Assembly: GCF_000215105.1 (NCBI RefSeq) | Contig: NC_015588.1 | Span: forward strand, 2,232,001-2,296,000 | Reading direction: 5' to 3' | From: Isoptericola variabilis 225 | GTDB taxonomy: Bacteria; Actinomycetota; Actinomycetes; Actinomycetales; Cellulomonadaceae | DNA length: 64,000 nt | Part shown: piece by piece, positions 50,315-59,827 of the stretch | Numbering within the stretch: the first letter of the stretch is position 1 | Layout of the letters: every line of letters starts with the position of its first letter | Made by a program: the position numbers and the translations under genes | Notes under the pieces: model-generated | Seen by the model: only the letters and a program-made list of their open reading frames with translations | Database searches by the model: none | Told to the model about the DNA's origin: nothing

Positions 50315-53300
50315 TCAACTCCGGACGGGGAGGTTGATGTCGTCGACGCTCAGGTGGCCCCATCCGCCGGTCGCCTCGTCCACGATCTCGATGTAGATCT
50401 CCTCACCGACATGGTCGCTCAGGTCGAGGAGACGGCGCTGGTACTGAGCGCGAAGCCCCTCTTGCTCGTTGCCGGTGACCTTGGCGAGCACCGCACCGTC
50501 GCGGGCGCGCACGACGGCGACGAACAGGCGATCAGGGTCGTAGCCGCCCGCGGTGAGAAGGTCCACCTGCCCGTCGCCCCCGAGTGTGACCGTCTCCGAG
50601 CGGATGCGGCCGGTCGCCGCGTCGCCGAGTGCCTCGTCGAAGCCCCAGAGGTGGCACCGGTCGGTGCTCCCCCAGGCGTTCGCCTGGCGGAAGGGACCGC
50701 CCCACCCCCAGTCGTTCGCGTCCGTGACGGTGGCGTCGCTGAATGCGTTGCCGGACACGACGGTCCACCCGGTCAGGTCACACGACTCGAAGTCACCGTT
50801 CGGCAGGCCGGGGTCGTGCGGATCGGTGTCCAACGGCGCGTCGAACACCGCCGACTCGACCGGCCCGAACGCCCCGTCGAGGTTCCAGACCTCCAGTGAC
50901 TTGACGGTGACGTTGGCACCGCCCAGGACGCGGAGTCCGACGGCGTCGGCGAGCGTCGGGTAGATCCGCGTCGTCATCGACTTGCGTCCGTCGACGAAGG
51001 CCTCGATGACGGACCGGTCCACGTACACGTGCAGGCTTACCTTGCCGTTGGGCCCGACCCTGTACGCACCCTCGTGCGTGCCCTTTCTGGTGTCGGGGTC
51101 GAGACTCGAGAAGTTCCGGTCGAGAGCGAGGAGCTCGCGCGCACGGTCAATGGAGAGCACCGTGCGCTCGCGACCGTCGCCGCTGCGCCGGACCTCGAGC
51201 CCGAGAGTCTGCGCGGCTCCGGGTCGGTCGCTCGGCGTGACGTGGAGCTCCGCCTTGACCTCGAGCAGGTCGGTGAGGTTCTGGTGCTCGGCGTCGAGGA
51301 TCCGGTTCGTCGTGGCCACGGAGGCGTTCTTGACGTTGACGACGCGCTCGGACCGCAGGGACTGCAGCTCGTCGACGGGCTTCACCCCGGCGTCGCCGTC
51401 CTCGGTCAGTGTGAGCTGCACCGGGAGGCCCATGGAGTGTGCCCATCCGGCGTCGTGGTGCTCCTTTTCGCTGCGCCCGTCCTGGGTGGTCGTGAAGAGC
51501 AGGGAGCGTCCGGCGGGATCGACCATTCCAGAGGGTCCGGTGAAGTGCTCGCCGTAGTCGAACAGCCGCGGCTCCTCGTGATCCGGGACGAAGGTGTGGT
51601 TCGTGGCGTCCCACTCGCCAACCCAGTAGTAGGTGTTCTTGGCGGTGTTCTCGTTGTACCCGTCGAACCAGGGGTTGACGACGAAGATGTGCTTCTGGAC
51701 GCCGTCCCGCGTTCCCAGCGGCAGCAGGACCGGCAGCTCCCAGACTGCTCCGGTCTTGGGGTACTTCAGCGCGTCGCCGACGAACAGCGGGTTGTGGTAC
51801 TCCCAGTTCACGAGGTCCCGCGAGCTGTAGACGAGCGCGGTGCCGCCGACCTTCGTGTCGCCGTCGACGATCCCGGACCCGACGAGCTGGTACCAGATGG
51901 GCTTGCCGTCGTCGGCGGTCTCCTTCCAGACGAAGGGGTCGCGGAACTGCCCCAGCCACGGTGTTCCGACCGGTGAGGTCAGGTCGGGCGACTGGACGGT
52001 GACCGGTTCTGGCTCCAGGCGCCACTCGGTCAGGAGCGAATCCTCGGCTCCCTTGACGGGCCATGCCAGACCGGTGGCCTGGTTGGGGAAGGTCGCGTCG
52101 TTGCCGGCGGTGTAGAACAGGACCGGCGTGCCGTCCGCGTCGTAGGTGGCGCTGCCGGACCAGACGCCGTCTGGGGTGACGGGTTCGGTCGGCGCGATCG
52201 CCACCGGGAGGTCCTTCCAGTGGACGAGGTCGTCGCTGACCGCGTGGCCCCAGTGGATCTGGTGCCAGTACGGTCCCTGCGGGTTGTGCTGGTAGAAGAT
52301 GTGGTACTTGCCGTCGAACCAGATCGGCGCGTGTGGCTCGTTCATCCAGTGCTCCGGCGGCATGAAGTGGTACTGCGGCCGGTAGCGGTCGCCGTCGAAG
52401 CGGGAACGGTCAGGCTGGAGGTCCTCGGTGCCCGGCACCGGGCCGGCGTCGCGCACCGTGGCGGCGACCTGCTCGGCGGTCAGCAACTCGTCGGTCACCG
52501 TGAGCTCGTCGATCCCGCCGTTCCATGAGTTGGCGCGGAAAGTGCCGTTGATCACCGCCGCCTGGTTGTGCCGCCCGACCAGCAGCGGCTGGGACGTCTC
52601 GGCGAGGATCCTGGTCCCCGCGCGAATCTCCTTTCGCGCCACCTGGGCCCCGTTAAGGTACAGGGTCATCGACCCGGTGCCGGCGTCGTAGGTGGCCGCG
52701 ACGTGACTCCACTCCCCCGTCGGCAGCCGGGCCGACTCGGGGGCGCGCAGGGTGTGCCAGCTGATTCCGTCGCCGAGCTCGAGTCCCCACGACCCGTGCC
52801 GGTACATGCCGAGCAGGTACCCGGTCTTGCCCCGCTCGTGGTGCTGGTTGACGATGGCCGACGCCTGTCCGAGGTCTCCCCACTCGTAGGACCGGGGAGC
52901 GACCCACGCCGAGATGCTCAGCGTGCTGCTCGGCGTGAGGCTCTGCGCAGGGTCACGCTCGATGTAGGTCGAGTAGCCGTCGAACAACAGCGAACCGTCG
53001 ACGACGCCGTCGCTCCAGAGCGGGTCGCTGTCGGCCTTGTACGCGGCGTCGTTGAAGACATACTCCACGACGTCCGTCGTCCCGGAGCCGGTGTCGCGGG
53101 CTTCGTGACCGGCCGTCTCGTCGAACGCCCAGTGCATGGGATCGTTGACGAGCGTGGTCACCGCGTCGACGTTCAAGTGCCCTACGGTCGAGTCGTCGAC
53201 GAGCTGGAGGTAGACGGTCTTGCCCCGGTGGTCCGCCAGGTCGAGAACGTTCTTCTGGTACTTCTCGCTCGTCGTGGCGACGCCCGTCGTCGCGAGCTCG

Positions 53301-54631
53301 GTTCCGTCGGCTGCGGACCGCACGACCACGTAGACGCCGGGATCCTTGGTGCCGCCGAGCAGCAGACGGAGGTGTCCCGTCCCGCCGACGAGGAAGCGCG
53401 GGGAGGTCAGGGTTCCGGTCGCGCCGTCGTCGCCGAGCGCGCCGCCCCACAGGTGGTGCTCACCGTCGGCGCCGAAGGGGTCGCCCTCAGGAGTGAGGGC
53501 GGCCGAGCTGACGTGCGCGCCGGTGAACGCGTCCCCGGCCGCCTCCCAGCCGTCGAGGGTCCCCGACTCGAAGCCTGGGTTGTCGAACTCGTGGCCTAGC
53601 ACGTCGACCGTCGTGTCGAACGCGTCGACGTTGATGCGACCCCAATCCCCGGTCGCCGTGTCGACGACCTGGAGGTAGAGCTCCTCGCCGAGGTACTGGC
53701 TCGCGTCCCAACGAACCCGGGAGTACGCCTCCGTGTCCGCGAAGGCGGTGTTCGTGGCACGCATCAGCTCGCTGTCGTCCTCTGCCCGGTGGAGCGCGAC
53801 GTACAGGTTCTCGACGTCGTTGCCGCCGCCGAGGAGGAACTCGATCGCCCCCGACCCACCGAGCGTGAAGGTCGAGGAGCGCAGCGTCCCGGTCGGCGCA
53901 TCGCCGCCGCCCCGGGCGCCCCAGAGGTGGAACGTGCCGTCGTGGCCGAACGGGCCTCCCCACCCCCAGTCTGTGGCGTCGGTGACCTGTGCATCGGTGA
54001 AGGCATCGCCGGTCCCGGTCCAGCCCGTCAGGTCACCGGTCTCGAAGCCGGGGTTGGCGATCTCGGTGATCGACCGTTCCGCGTAGGTCCGCACGTCGTC
54101 GAGGTTGAGGTGACCCCAGCCGCCCGAGGCGTTGTCGACGACCTCGAGGTAGAGCTCCTCGCCGACGTACGCCGACGCGTCCCACACGACTCGGGAAAGC
54201 CTCTCGGAGTCCGCGAACGCGCTGTTGGTGGCGCGCATCAGCTCGGCGTCGTCCGACGCGCGGTGCAGCGCGACGTCGAGGTTCTCCAGGTCGTTGCCGC
54301 CGCCCAGCAGGAAGCTGATCTCGCCGATGCCGGCGAGCGTGAACACCGACGAGCGCAGCCGGCCGACCGGGCCGTCCCCGACCTTGGCCCCCCAGAGGTG
54401 GTAGGTCCCGTCCGGGTTGAAGCAGCATCCCCAGTCCCAGGACTCGGCGTCGGAGATCACCTCGGCGGTGAAGGCGTCTCCCTCGACGACCTCCCACCCG
54501 CTCAGGTCCCCGGTCTCGAAGCTAGGGTTGGCGACCGTGGTCGGTGCTGCGGCGACCGCCGTGTCCGCGACGACTACCGATGTCGTCGCCGCAAGCGCGA
54601 CGGCCGCGACCGCCGCGGCTCCGGCGCGCAC
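50315..54631 (-). CDS. giant secreted GH32 protein with four beta-sandwich modules and a LamG domain
   Basis: 1438 residues as open from GTG 54631. A hydrophobic signal segment (about 1-29) is followed by three tandem modules (starting NPSFETGDLSGW near 38, NPGFETGDLTGW near 193, NPGFESGTLDGW near 350), a LamG/concanavalin-like domain (about 505-735), the GH32 propeller (about 750-1110) and beta-sandwich, and a fourth module (NGDFESCDLTGW) at the end. The catalytic motif is WMNEPHAP near 762 where most GH32 have WMNDPNG, with FRDPFVW near 896 and WELPVLL near 961 otherwise intact. The well-spaced ATG with AAGGAG is at 54666 but is out of frame by one base, so the signal peptide start is doubtful. 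Expected role: fructan attachment and cleavage outside the cell. Confidence 0.87.
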   Translation of the reverse strand: MRAGAAAVAAVALAATTSVVVADTAVAAAPTTVANPSFETGDLSGWEVVEGDAFTAEVISDAESWDWGCCFNPDGTYHLWGAKVGDGPVGRLRSSVFTLAGIGEISFLLGGGNDLENLDVALHRASDDAELMRATNSAFADSERLSRVVWDASAYVGEELYLEVVDNASGGWGHLNLDDVRTYAERSITEIANPGFETGDLTGWTGTGDAFTDAQVTDATDWGWGGPFGHDGTFHLWGARGGGDAPTGTLRSSTFTLGGSGAIEFLLGGGNDVENLYVALHRAEDDSELMRATNTAFADTEAYSRVRWDASQYLGEELYLQVVDTATGDWGRINVDAFDTTVDVLGHEFDNPGFESGTLDGWEAAGDAFTGAHVSSAALTPEGDPFGADGEHHLWGGALGDDGATGTLTSPRFLVGGTGHLRLLLGGTKDPGVYVVVRSAADGTELATTGVATTSEKYQKNVLDLADHRGKTVYLQLVDDSTVGHLNVDAVTTLVNDPMHWAFDETAGHEARDTGSGTTDVVEYVFNDAAYKADSDPLWSDGVVDGSLLFDGYSTYIERDPAQSLTPSSTLSISAWVAPRSYEWGDLGQASAIVNQHHERGKTGYLLGMYRHGSWGLELGDGISWHTLRAPESARLPTGEWSHVAATYDAGTGSMTLYLNGAQVARKEIRAGTRILAETSQPLLVGRHNQAAVINGTFRANSWNGGIDELTVTDELLTAEQVAATVRDAGPVPGTEDLQPDRSRFDGDRYRPQYHFMPPEHWMNEPHAPIWFDGKYHIFYQHNPQGPYWHQIHWGHAVSDDLVHWKDLPVAIAPTEPVTPDGVWSGSATYDADGTPVLFYTAGNDATFPNQATGLAWPVKGAEDSLLTEWRLEPEPVTVQSPDLTSPVGTPWLGQFRDPFVWKETADDGKPIWYQLVGSGIVDGDTKVGGTALVYSSRDLVNWEYHNPLFVGDALKYPKTGAVWELPVLLPLGTRDGVQKHIFVVNPWFDGYNENTAKNTYYWVGEWDATNHTFVPDHEEPRLFDYGEHFTGPSGMVDPAGRSLLFTTTQDGRSEKEHHDAGWAHSMGLPVQLTLTEDGDAGVKPVDELQSLRSERVVNVKNASVATTNRILDAEHQNLTDLLEVKAELHVTPSDRPGAAQTLGLEVRRSGDGRERTVLSIDRARELLALDRNFSSLDPDTRKGTHEGAYRVGPNGKVSLHVYVDRSVIEAFVDGRKSMTTRIYPTLADAVGLRVLGGANVTVKSLEVWNLDGAFGPVESAVFDAPLDTDPHDPGLPNGDFESCDLTGWTVVSGNAFSDATVTDANDWGWGGPFRQANAWGSTDRCHLWGFDEALGDAATGRIRSETVTLGGDGQVDLLTAGGYDPDRLFVAVVRARDGAVLAKVTGNEQEGLRAQYQRRLLDLSDHVGEEIYIEIVDEATGGWGHLSVDDINLPVRS

Positions 54632-54733
54632 GATCGCGCGGCCCGGGTGAGTGTGGACATGCTCATGACATCTCCTTCGATGTGTGACATGCGGGTGGTG
54701 GGTCGGCGGCGCCGTCGAGGGGCACCGCCGAGG

Positions 54734-55654
54734 TCATGGGACGGCGCTCAGCTCCTGCGCCGTCGGCGGCTGGGCGCCGGGTCTGGAGACGGTGATCGCC
54801 GCCGCGCGTGCCGCCCGTTCGAGCAGGGGGCGGAGGTCGGAGGTCGTGGCGGCGGACAGTGCGTCACGGCGCCCTGGGCCGGCGAGACCGGCCATCCAAA
54901 GGCCGTCGAGAAGCGCGGCCATGCACGAGTCGCCGGCGCCGACGGTGTCGGCGACGGGCACGCGAACCGCCGGCACCTCGAACTCGCCGTGGCGCGTGAC
55001 GGCCCAGGACCCGAGCGCTCCGCGGGTGACGACGACGAGCGACGGCCCGGCGTCGAGCCACTCGCGAGCGACCGCGAGCGGATCGCGCCCTGGCTGGAGC
55101 CACTCGAGGTCCTCGTCGCTGGCCTTGACGACGTCACTCAGGGCGAGCAGTCGCTCGGTCCGGTCCCGAACCGCGGCCATGTCGCCCAGCAGCGCGGGGC
55201 GAACGTTGGGATCGAAGCTCGCCGTCGCGCCGTCGGTCCGCTCGCGGAGCACGGTCTCGACCGCGTCGGCGCCCGGGGGCAGGTAGGCGGCGATGGAGCC
55301 GACGTGGACGTGGGCGGGCCGGACCGCGACGGACGGCTTGGGCAGCGTCCAGGCGATGTCGAAGTCGTACCGGGCCGCTCCGTGGTGGTCGAGCTCGGCG
55401 GTGGCCGACGGCGTCCTCGGCACGGACGCCGCGGTGACGCGGACGCCGGCCGACTCCAGGTGCGCGCGGACGGCGTCGCCGTCAGCGTCCGGGCCGAGCT
55501 CGGTCAGGAAGGCGACCGCGTTGCCGAGCCGGCCGAGACCGTAGGCGACGTTGGCCGGGCTGCCGCCGGGATGGGCCGCGACCTGGCCGGCGGCCGTGCG
55601 TACGCGGTCGACGACCGACTCGCCGACGACCAGGAATTCGACGTCGGTACCCAT
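54734..55654 (-). CDS. PfkB-family fructokinase, second copy
   Basis: 306 residues: VEFLVVGESVVDRVRTAAGQVAAHPGGSPANVAYGLGRLG (about 5-44), FDPNVRPALLGD near 146, KASDEDLEWLQPG near 176, and GAGDSCMAALLDGL near 241 with the catalytic Asp. It starts 3 bp after the intracellular GH32 stop and precedes the giant GH32. It should phosphorylate fructose released inside by that enzyme. Paralogous to the kinase at 41395-42351 and to the broken copy at 50059. Confidence 0.9.
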   Translation of the reverse strand: MGTDVEFLVVGESVVDRVRTAAGQVAAHPGGSPANVAYGLGRLGNAVAFLTELGPDADGDAVRAHLESAGVRVTAASVPRTPSATAELDHHGAARYDFDIAWTLPKPSVAVRPAHVHVGSIAAYLPPGADAVETVLRERTDGATASFDPNVRPALLGDMAAVRDRTERLLALSDVVKASDEDLEWLQPGRDPLAVAREWLDAGPSLVVVTRGALGSWAVTRHGEFEVPAVRVPVADTVGAGDSCMAALLDGLWMAGLAGPGRRDALSAATTSDLRPLLERAARAAAITVSRPGAQPPTAQELSAVP

Positions 55655-55657
55655 CGG

Positions 55658-57064
55658 TCAGGCGGCCCTGTCGATCGTGTGCACCTCGGTCAGCGCGGCG
55701 TCGGGGTACACCTGCTGCGTGAGGGTGACCAGACCCCCGTCGACGTAGACCTCCACGATGGTGGCGTCGACGACGATCCGCAGCCGGGTCTCGTCGCCGT
55801 CTCCGAGCAGCGGCGCCGTGTCCACGGAGGGGAAGGCGGGGTGGAAGTCGACGGTGCCGCTGGCGGTGCGGTCGCAGCTGAGGGTGCGGGCGTCCCCGTC
55901 GATGGTCAGGACGAGCCGGCTGGTGCCTGCGCCGTCCGCCGGCGCGAGGACTACCTCGGTGCGGGTCCCCGGCATGGAGGGGACGGTGAGGTCGAAGACG
56001 TCGACGTCGGCCTCGTCGGCCGGCAGCACGGGCTGTTGCACCACCCGGAGCCGGCCGTCGGAGCACCGGACGAGGTCGAGCTCGCGGACGAGGGACATCG
56101 CCGAGCGCCAGGGATGCGTGGGCGTCGCGTTGGCGTAGTCCCAGTTGCTGGCCCACCCGATCATGAGGCGCCGACCGTCGGGTGCGTCGTTGAACGAGAC
56201 GGCCGCGTAGTAGTCGCGGCCGTAGTCCAGCCAGTCGTAGTCCGCCGGGTCGGTGGAGGTCGAGATCCGGTCCGGTGTGAAGGTGTGGCCGTCGAAGTCG
56301 CCGACGAAGTACTGGGAGCCGGATCCACCGGCGATGCCGCCCGGGTTGAGGCTCACCACGAGCACCCACTTGGTCTGATCGGTGCCGCGCACCGTCAGGG
56401 GGAACAGGTCGGGGCACTCCCAGACACCCGCCGTGGCGTGCGCAGGGCCGAACCGCGACTCGAGCGTCCAGTCGATGAGGTTCGGGGAGGAGTAGATGAC
56501 CACCGTACGGCGGACCGCCTCGACGGCCACCATGATCCAGCGACCGTCGTCACCGCCATACCAGAACACCTTGGGGTCCCGGAACTCCGACGACCCGATG
56601 TCGAGGACGGGGTTGCCCGCGTACCGCGTCCAGGTCTCCCCGCCGTCGAGGCTGTAGGCCAGCGACTGGGCCTGGATCCCCGGGCGCTCGGACGCGGCGG
56701 TGTACGCGCTGGTGTAGACGGCGACCAGAGCGGTCTGCCCCGGCCCGGCGAAGCCCGCGGTGTTGCGCACGTCCGCGACCGCGCTACCCGAGAAGACGTG
56801 CTCCTCGGCGGTGTGCTCGATCGCGACCGGCTGCTCCTGCCACGTCACCAGGTCCGTCGACGTGGCGTGGCCCCACGACATGTTCCCCCAGGTGCTGCCG
56901 TGCGGGTTGTTCTGGAAGAACAGGTGGTAGACGCCGTCGTGGTGGAGCAGTCCGTTCGGGTCGTTGAGCCAGGTGTCCCGTGCGGTGAAGTGGGCGGTCG
57001 GGCGGAAGTGCGGGGTGGGGACGGACCGGGTGGCGGCGGCCGGGGCGTGCGAGGTCGTGGTCAC
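55658..57064 (-). CDS. intracellular GH32 beta-fructosidase
   Basis: 468 residues from GTG 57064, no signal peptide, so it should act in the cytoplasm on imported fructo-oligosaccharides or sucrose. Catalytic motifs are all present: Asp35 in TWLNDPNG, Asp in FRDPKVF near 161, Glu in WECPDLF near 213, then YDWLDYGRDYYAAVSFNDAPDGRRLMIGWASNW (about 283-315) and the C-terminal beta-sandwich. It lacks the inserted modules seen in the secreted paralogue at 42365-45085, to which it is closely similar. The longer open frame upstream is low-complexity and was rejected. Confidence 0.92.
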   Translation of the reverse strand: MTTTSHAPAAATRSVPTPHFRPTAHFTARDTWLNDPNGLLHHDGVYHLFFQNNPHGSTWGNMSWGHATSTDLVTWQEQPVAIEHTAEEHVFSGSAVADVRNTAGFAGPGQTALVAVYTSAYTAASERPGIQAQSLAYSLDGGETWTRYAGNPVLDIGSSEFRDPKVFWYGGDDGRWIMVAVEAVRRTVVIYSSPNLIDWTLESRFGPAHATAGVWECPDLFPLTVRGTDQTKWVLVVSLNPGGIAGGSGSQYFVGDFDGHTFTPDRISTSTDPADYDWLDYGRDYYAAVSFNDAPDGRRLMIGWASNWDYANATPTHPWRSAMSLVRELDLVRCSDGRLRVVQQPVLPADEADVDVFDLTVPSMPGTRTEVVLAPADGAGTSRLVLTIDGDARTLSCDRTASGTVDFHPAFPSVDTAPLLGDGDETRLRIVVDATIVEVYVDGGLVTLTQQVYPDAALTEVHTIDRAA

Positions 57065-57170
57065 GAGAGTCCTGACGGTTCGGGGCGACGGCGGCGGGAG
57101 GGCCGCGGCGGTCGACGGGCGGGTTGGGGGGCGGTGCGGGGCGGGCGGTAGCCCGCCCCGCACCGTCAGA

Positions 57171-58787
57171 TCACTCGCCGCCCTGCTGGAAGCGGTCGTA
57201 CGCCTGCTGGTAGACGCCGACGACGTCCTGGACACCCATGGACTCGAGCTGGGAGACGTAGCCCTCCCATTCCTGCTCGATGGTGCCGTTGGCGACCCAG
57301 GAGGCGAACTTCTCCTTGACGAGGGCGTTGATGTCCGTCTCGACGAACGACACCTGCTCGAGCTCCTCGTTTGAAAGCAGCACCGGCGGGTAGGCGTCGT
57401 TCGCCTTGTACGGGGCGTAGAACTCGGCGACGAGCTCCTGTCGCTCCTTGGCCCGCGGCTCGGGTGCGACGACCGTCTCGAAGTCCTTCTTCTGGATGAT
57501 CTTCGGACCACCCGGGGCGACGAGCTGGCGACGCTCGCCCTCGGAGACACCCTCCTCGGCCGGGATCTGGACGAGCATCCCGTTGGCGTCCTCCTCCAGG
57601 GTCACCCCGATCGGACCCCAGTTCGCCTGGGCCGACATCACCGGGTCGTAGAGCCGGTCGGCCCACCGCATGGTTGCCGCCGGATACTCGTTGGCACGGG
57701 TGATCGCCATCGCACCGCGGCTGATCTCCTGGTAGTTCGAGACGCTGGCCAGCTTGCCGTCGACGCCCTCGAGGATGCCGAGCAGGGCGTAGTCGCCGAC
57801 CCGGTCCTCACCGACCATCTCCTTCAGCTCCCACCAGAAGAACGAGCCGAGGACAGGCGTCTCGGACTTGCCCTTGGCGAGGTAGGCGACGTCGTCCTGC
57901 GAGAATGACTCGGGGTCGATGAGCCCGTCGGCGTACCACTCGCCCAGGGCGGCGACGCCGGCCTTGTACTCCTCGGTGTTCGCCGTGAACTCGACCTTCC
58001 CGTCACGGACGATGCGGTGGTCGTTGTTCTCCGGCTGACCGCCGAGCGCCGCGATCAGGTCGTGCGGGTTGGCGCAGAAGGAGTCCGTGCGGAAACTCAG
58101 CGGGATCTCGTCCGCCTGGCCGTTCCCGTTCGGGTCGCGGGTCTTGAACGCCTCGAGGGCGGCGCGGTACTCCTCGATCGTCGTCGGCATGGGGATCCCG
58201 AGCGCGTCGAGCCAGGCCGTGTTGATGTAGAGGAAGTTCGGGTACTGCAGGATCCCGAGCTCCTCGACCGACGGCAGGGTGTAGATGTGGCCGTCCGAGG
58301 CCGTGATCGCGGCCCGGATGTCCGGACGCTCTTCAAGGATCGCGGACAGCGTGGGCGCGTACTCCTCGATCAGGCCCTCCAACGGCAGCAAGGTGCCGTT
58401 GGTCCCGTTCTGGACCACCTCGGCGTCGGTGAGGCCGGTGTTGAACAGCACGTCGGGCAGGTCCTCGCTGGCCAGCATGAGGTTCTTCTTCTCCATGTAG
58501 ACCTGCTCGGGGAGGTTCTCCCAGGTGATGGAGATGTTGGTGTCCTTCTCCCACTGCTGGACCAGCTCCATCTCGGAGTAGTCGGGTGCGAGCGGGGACT
58601 TCGTGCCTCCGAACGTCAGCGACAGGGTCTCGTCGACGATCGGCAGGCCCTCGGGGTTGAAGCCGAACTCCGCCGAGGCGTCCTCGACCTCGGCCTCGGC
58701 GTCGCCCCCCGACCCGGAGCAGCCGGTCAGGAACAGGGCGCCGGCTGCCGTGACGGCGACGGTGGTGAAGAAACTACGGTGTCTCAT
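57171..58787 (-). CDS. ABC transporter substrate-binding lipoprotein, family 1 (LplA-like)
   Basis: 538 residues with a lipoprotein signal, lipobox LTGC (Cys near 23). The solute-binding fold continues with LSLTFGGTKSPLAPDYSEMELVQQWEKDTNISITWENLPEQ (about 53-94) and the LipO/LplA-type end VANGTIEQEWEGYVSQLESMGVQDVVGVYQQAYDRF. Large proteins of this type bind oligosaccharides for CUT1 importers. The two permeases are encoded just upstream in the operon. Context suggests fructo-oligosaccharides as ligand. Confidence 0.88.
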   Translation of the reverse strand: MRHRSFFTTVAVTAAGALFLTGCSGSGGDAEAEVEDASAEFGFNPEGLPIVDETLSLTFGGTKSPLAPDYSEMELVQQWEKDTNISITWENLPEQVYMEKKNLMLASEDLPDVLFNTGLTDAEVVQNGTNGTLLPLEGLIEEYAPTLSAILEERPDIRAAITASDGHIYTLPSVEELGILQYPNFLYINTAWLDALGIPMPTTIEEYRAALEAFKTRDPNGNGQADEIPLSFRTDSFCANPHDLIAALGGQPENNDHRIVRDGKVEFTANTEEYKAGVAALGEWYADGLIDPESFSQDDVAYLAKGKSETPVLGSFFWWELKEMVGEDRVGDYALLGILEGVDGKLASVSNYQEISRGAMAITRANEYPAATMRWADRLYDPVMSAQANWGPIGVTLEEDANGMLVQIPAEEGVSEGERRQLVAPGGPKIIQKKDFETVVAPEPRAKERQELVAEFYAPYKANDAYPPVLLSNEELEQVSFVETDINALVKEKFASWVANGTIEQEWEGYVSQLESMGVQDVVGVYQQAYDRFQQGGE

Positions 58788-58833
58788 CTTCGGTCCTCTG
58801 GTTTGGGGTAGGGAGAACGGGTGGGCAGGGAAT

Positions 58834-59820
58834 TCAGCTCTTGACCGCGCCGAGCAGCGCGCCCTTGGTGAAGTACTTCTGCATAAACGGCATGACGATG
58901 AGCAGCGGAATGCTGGAGATCACGATCATCCCGTACTTGATCAGCTCGCCGATGCGCTGGGCGGCGGCATAGGAGTCCATCGCCCCTGAGCCGCCGGCGG
59001 CGGTGACCTCGGATTGGATCAGGACGTTGCGCAGCACCAGCTGCAAGGGATACTTGCTCTCGTCGTCGAGGAAGATCAGCGCGTCGAAGAAGGCGTTCCA
59101 GTTGGCGACGAGATGGATCATGATCATGAGGAAGATCAGCGGTTTGGACAGCGGCAGGACGATCCCGAGGAAGAATCGGAAGTCGTTCGCGCCGTCGAGC
59201 TGGGCGGCGTCCCGCAGCTCGCCCGGGACGTTGTTCTCGAAGAATGCGCGGGCGATGATGAGGTTCCACACGCCGATCGCGCCGGGCAGGACCACCGCCC
59301 ACATGGTGTCGAGCATTCCCAGGTCGCGGACGACCAGGTAGCGCGCGATCAAGCCGCCGTCGATGAACATCGTGATGATGAACACGAGCATGAAGAACGT
59401 GCGGCCGTACATGTCCTTGCGGGACAGCGCGTACGCCCCGCACAGGATGGCCACGACGCTCACGGCGGTCCCAACCAGCGTGTACAGCACGGAGTTGGCG
59501 AAGCCGCGCAGAATGTCGGGGTCGGACAGGATGCGCCCGTAGCCCTCGAGCGTAAAGCCCTGCGGCCACAGCCAGACGTTGCCGTTGAGGATCTCCACCG
59601 GCTCGCTCACCGACGCGATGACGATGAAGTACAGCGGGTACAGGATCGCCGCGATGGCGAACAGCAGGAGCCCGACGGCCACCACGTTGAACAGCGGGTC
59701 GGCCATGCGCTCCCGGAGCGGAGCGCGGTGCACCGTCCCCGAGTGCGGCCCCCCGCGGCGGGCGGCGCCGTGCGGCGCGGTGGAGGGCAGGGCGCCCTGG
59801 GACTGCGTGAGCTGGGTCAT
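58834..59820 (-). CDS. ABC sugar permease, LplC/YtcP (CUT1, MalG-like)
   Basis: 328 residues with six hydrophobic helices and an EAA loop (AFFENNVPGELRDAAQLDGANDFRFFLGIVLPLSKPLI, about 180-217). The N-terminal ~45 residues are Pro/Arg-rich and cytoplasmic. Forms the import channel with the permease encoded 7 bp upstream. No ATPase gene occurs in this operon, as in many actinobacterial oligosaccharide systems that share a MsiK-type ATPase. Confidence 0.9.
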   Translation of the reverse strand: MTQLTQSQGALPSTAPHGAARRGGPHSGTVHRAPLRERMADPLFNVVAVGLLLFAIAAILYPLYFIVIASVSEPVEILNGNVWLWPQGFTLEGYGRILSDPDILRGFANSVLYTLVGTAVSVVAILCGAYALSRKDMYGRTFFMLVFIITMFIDGGLIARYLVVRDLGMLDTMWAVVLPGAIGVWNLIIARAFFENNVPGELRDAAQLDGANDFRFFLGIVLPLSKPLIFLMIMIHLVANWNAFFDALIFLDDESKYPLQLVLRNVLIQSEVTAAGGSGAMDSYAAAQRIGELIKYGMIVISSIPLLIVMPFMQKYFTKGALLGAVKS

Positions 59821-59827
59821 GGCGTCG

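Noticed and set aside
53789..57151. 1120-codon plus frame opposite the fructan genes
   Set aside because: Antisense of three well-supported minus-strand genes, with no domain similarity.
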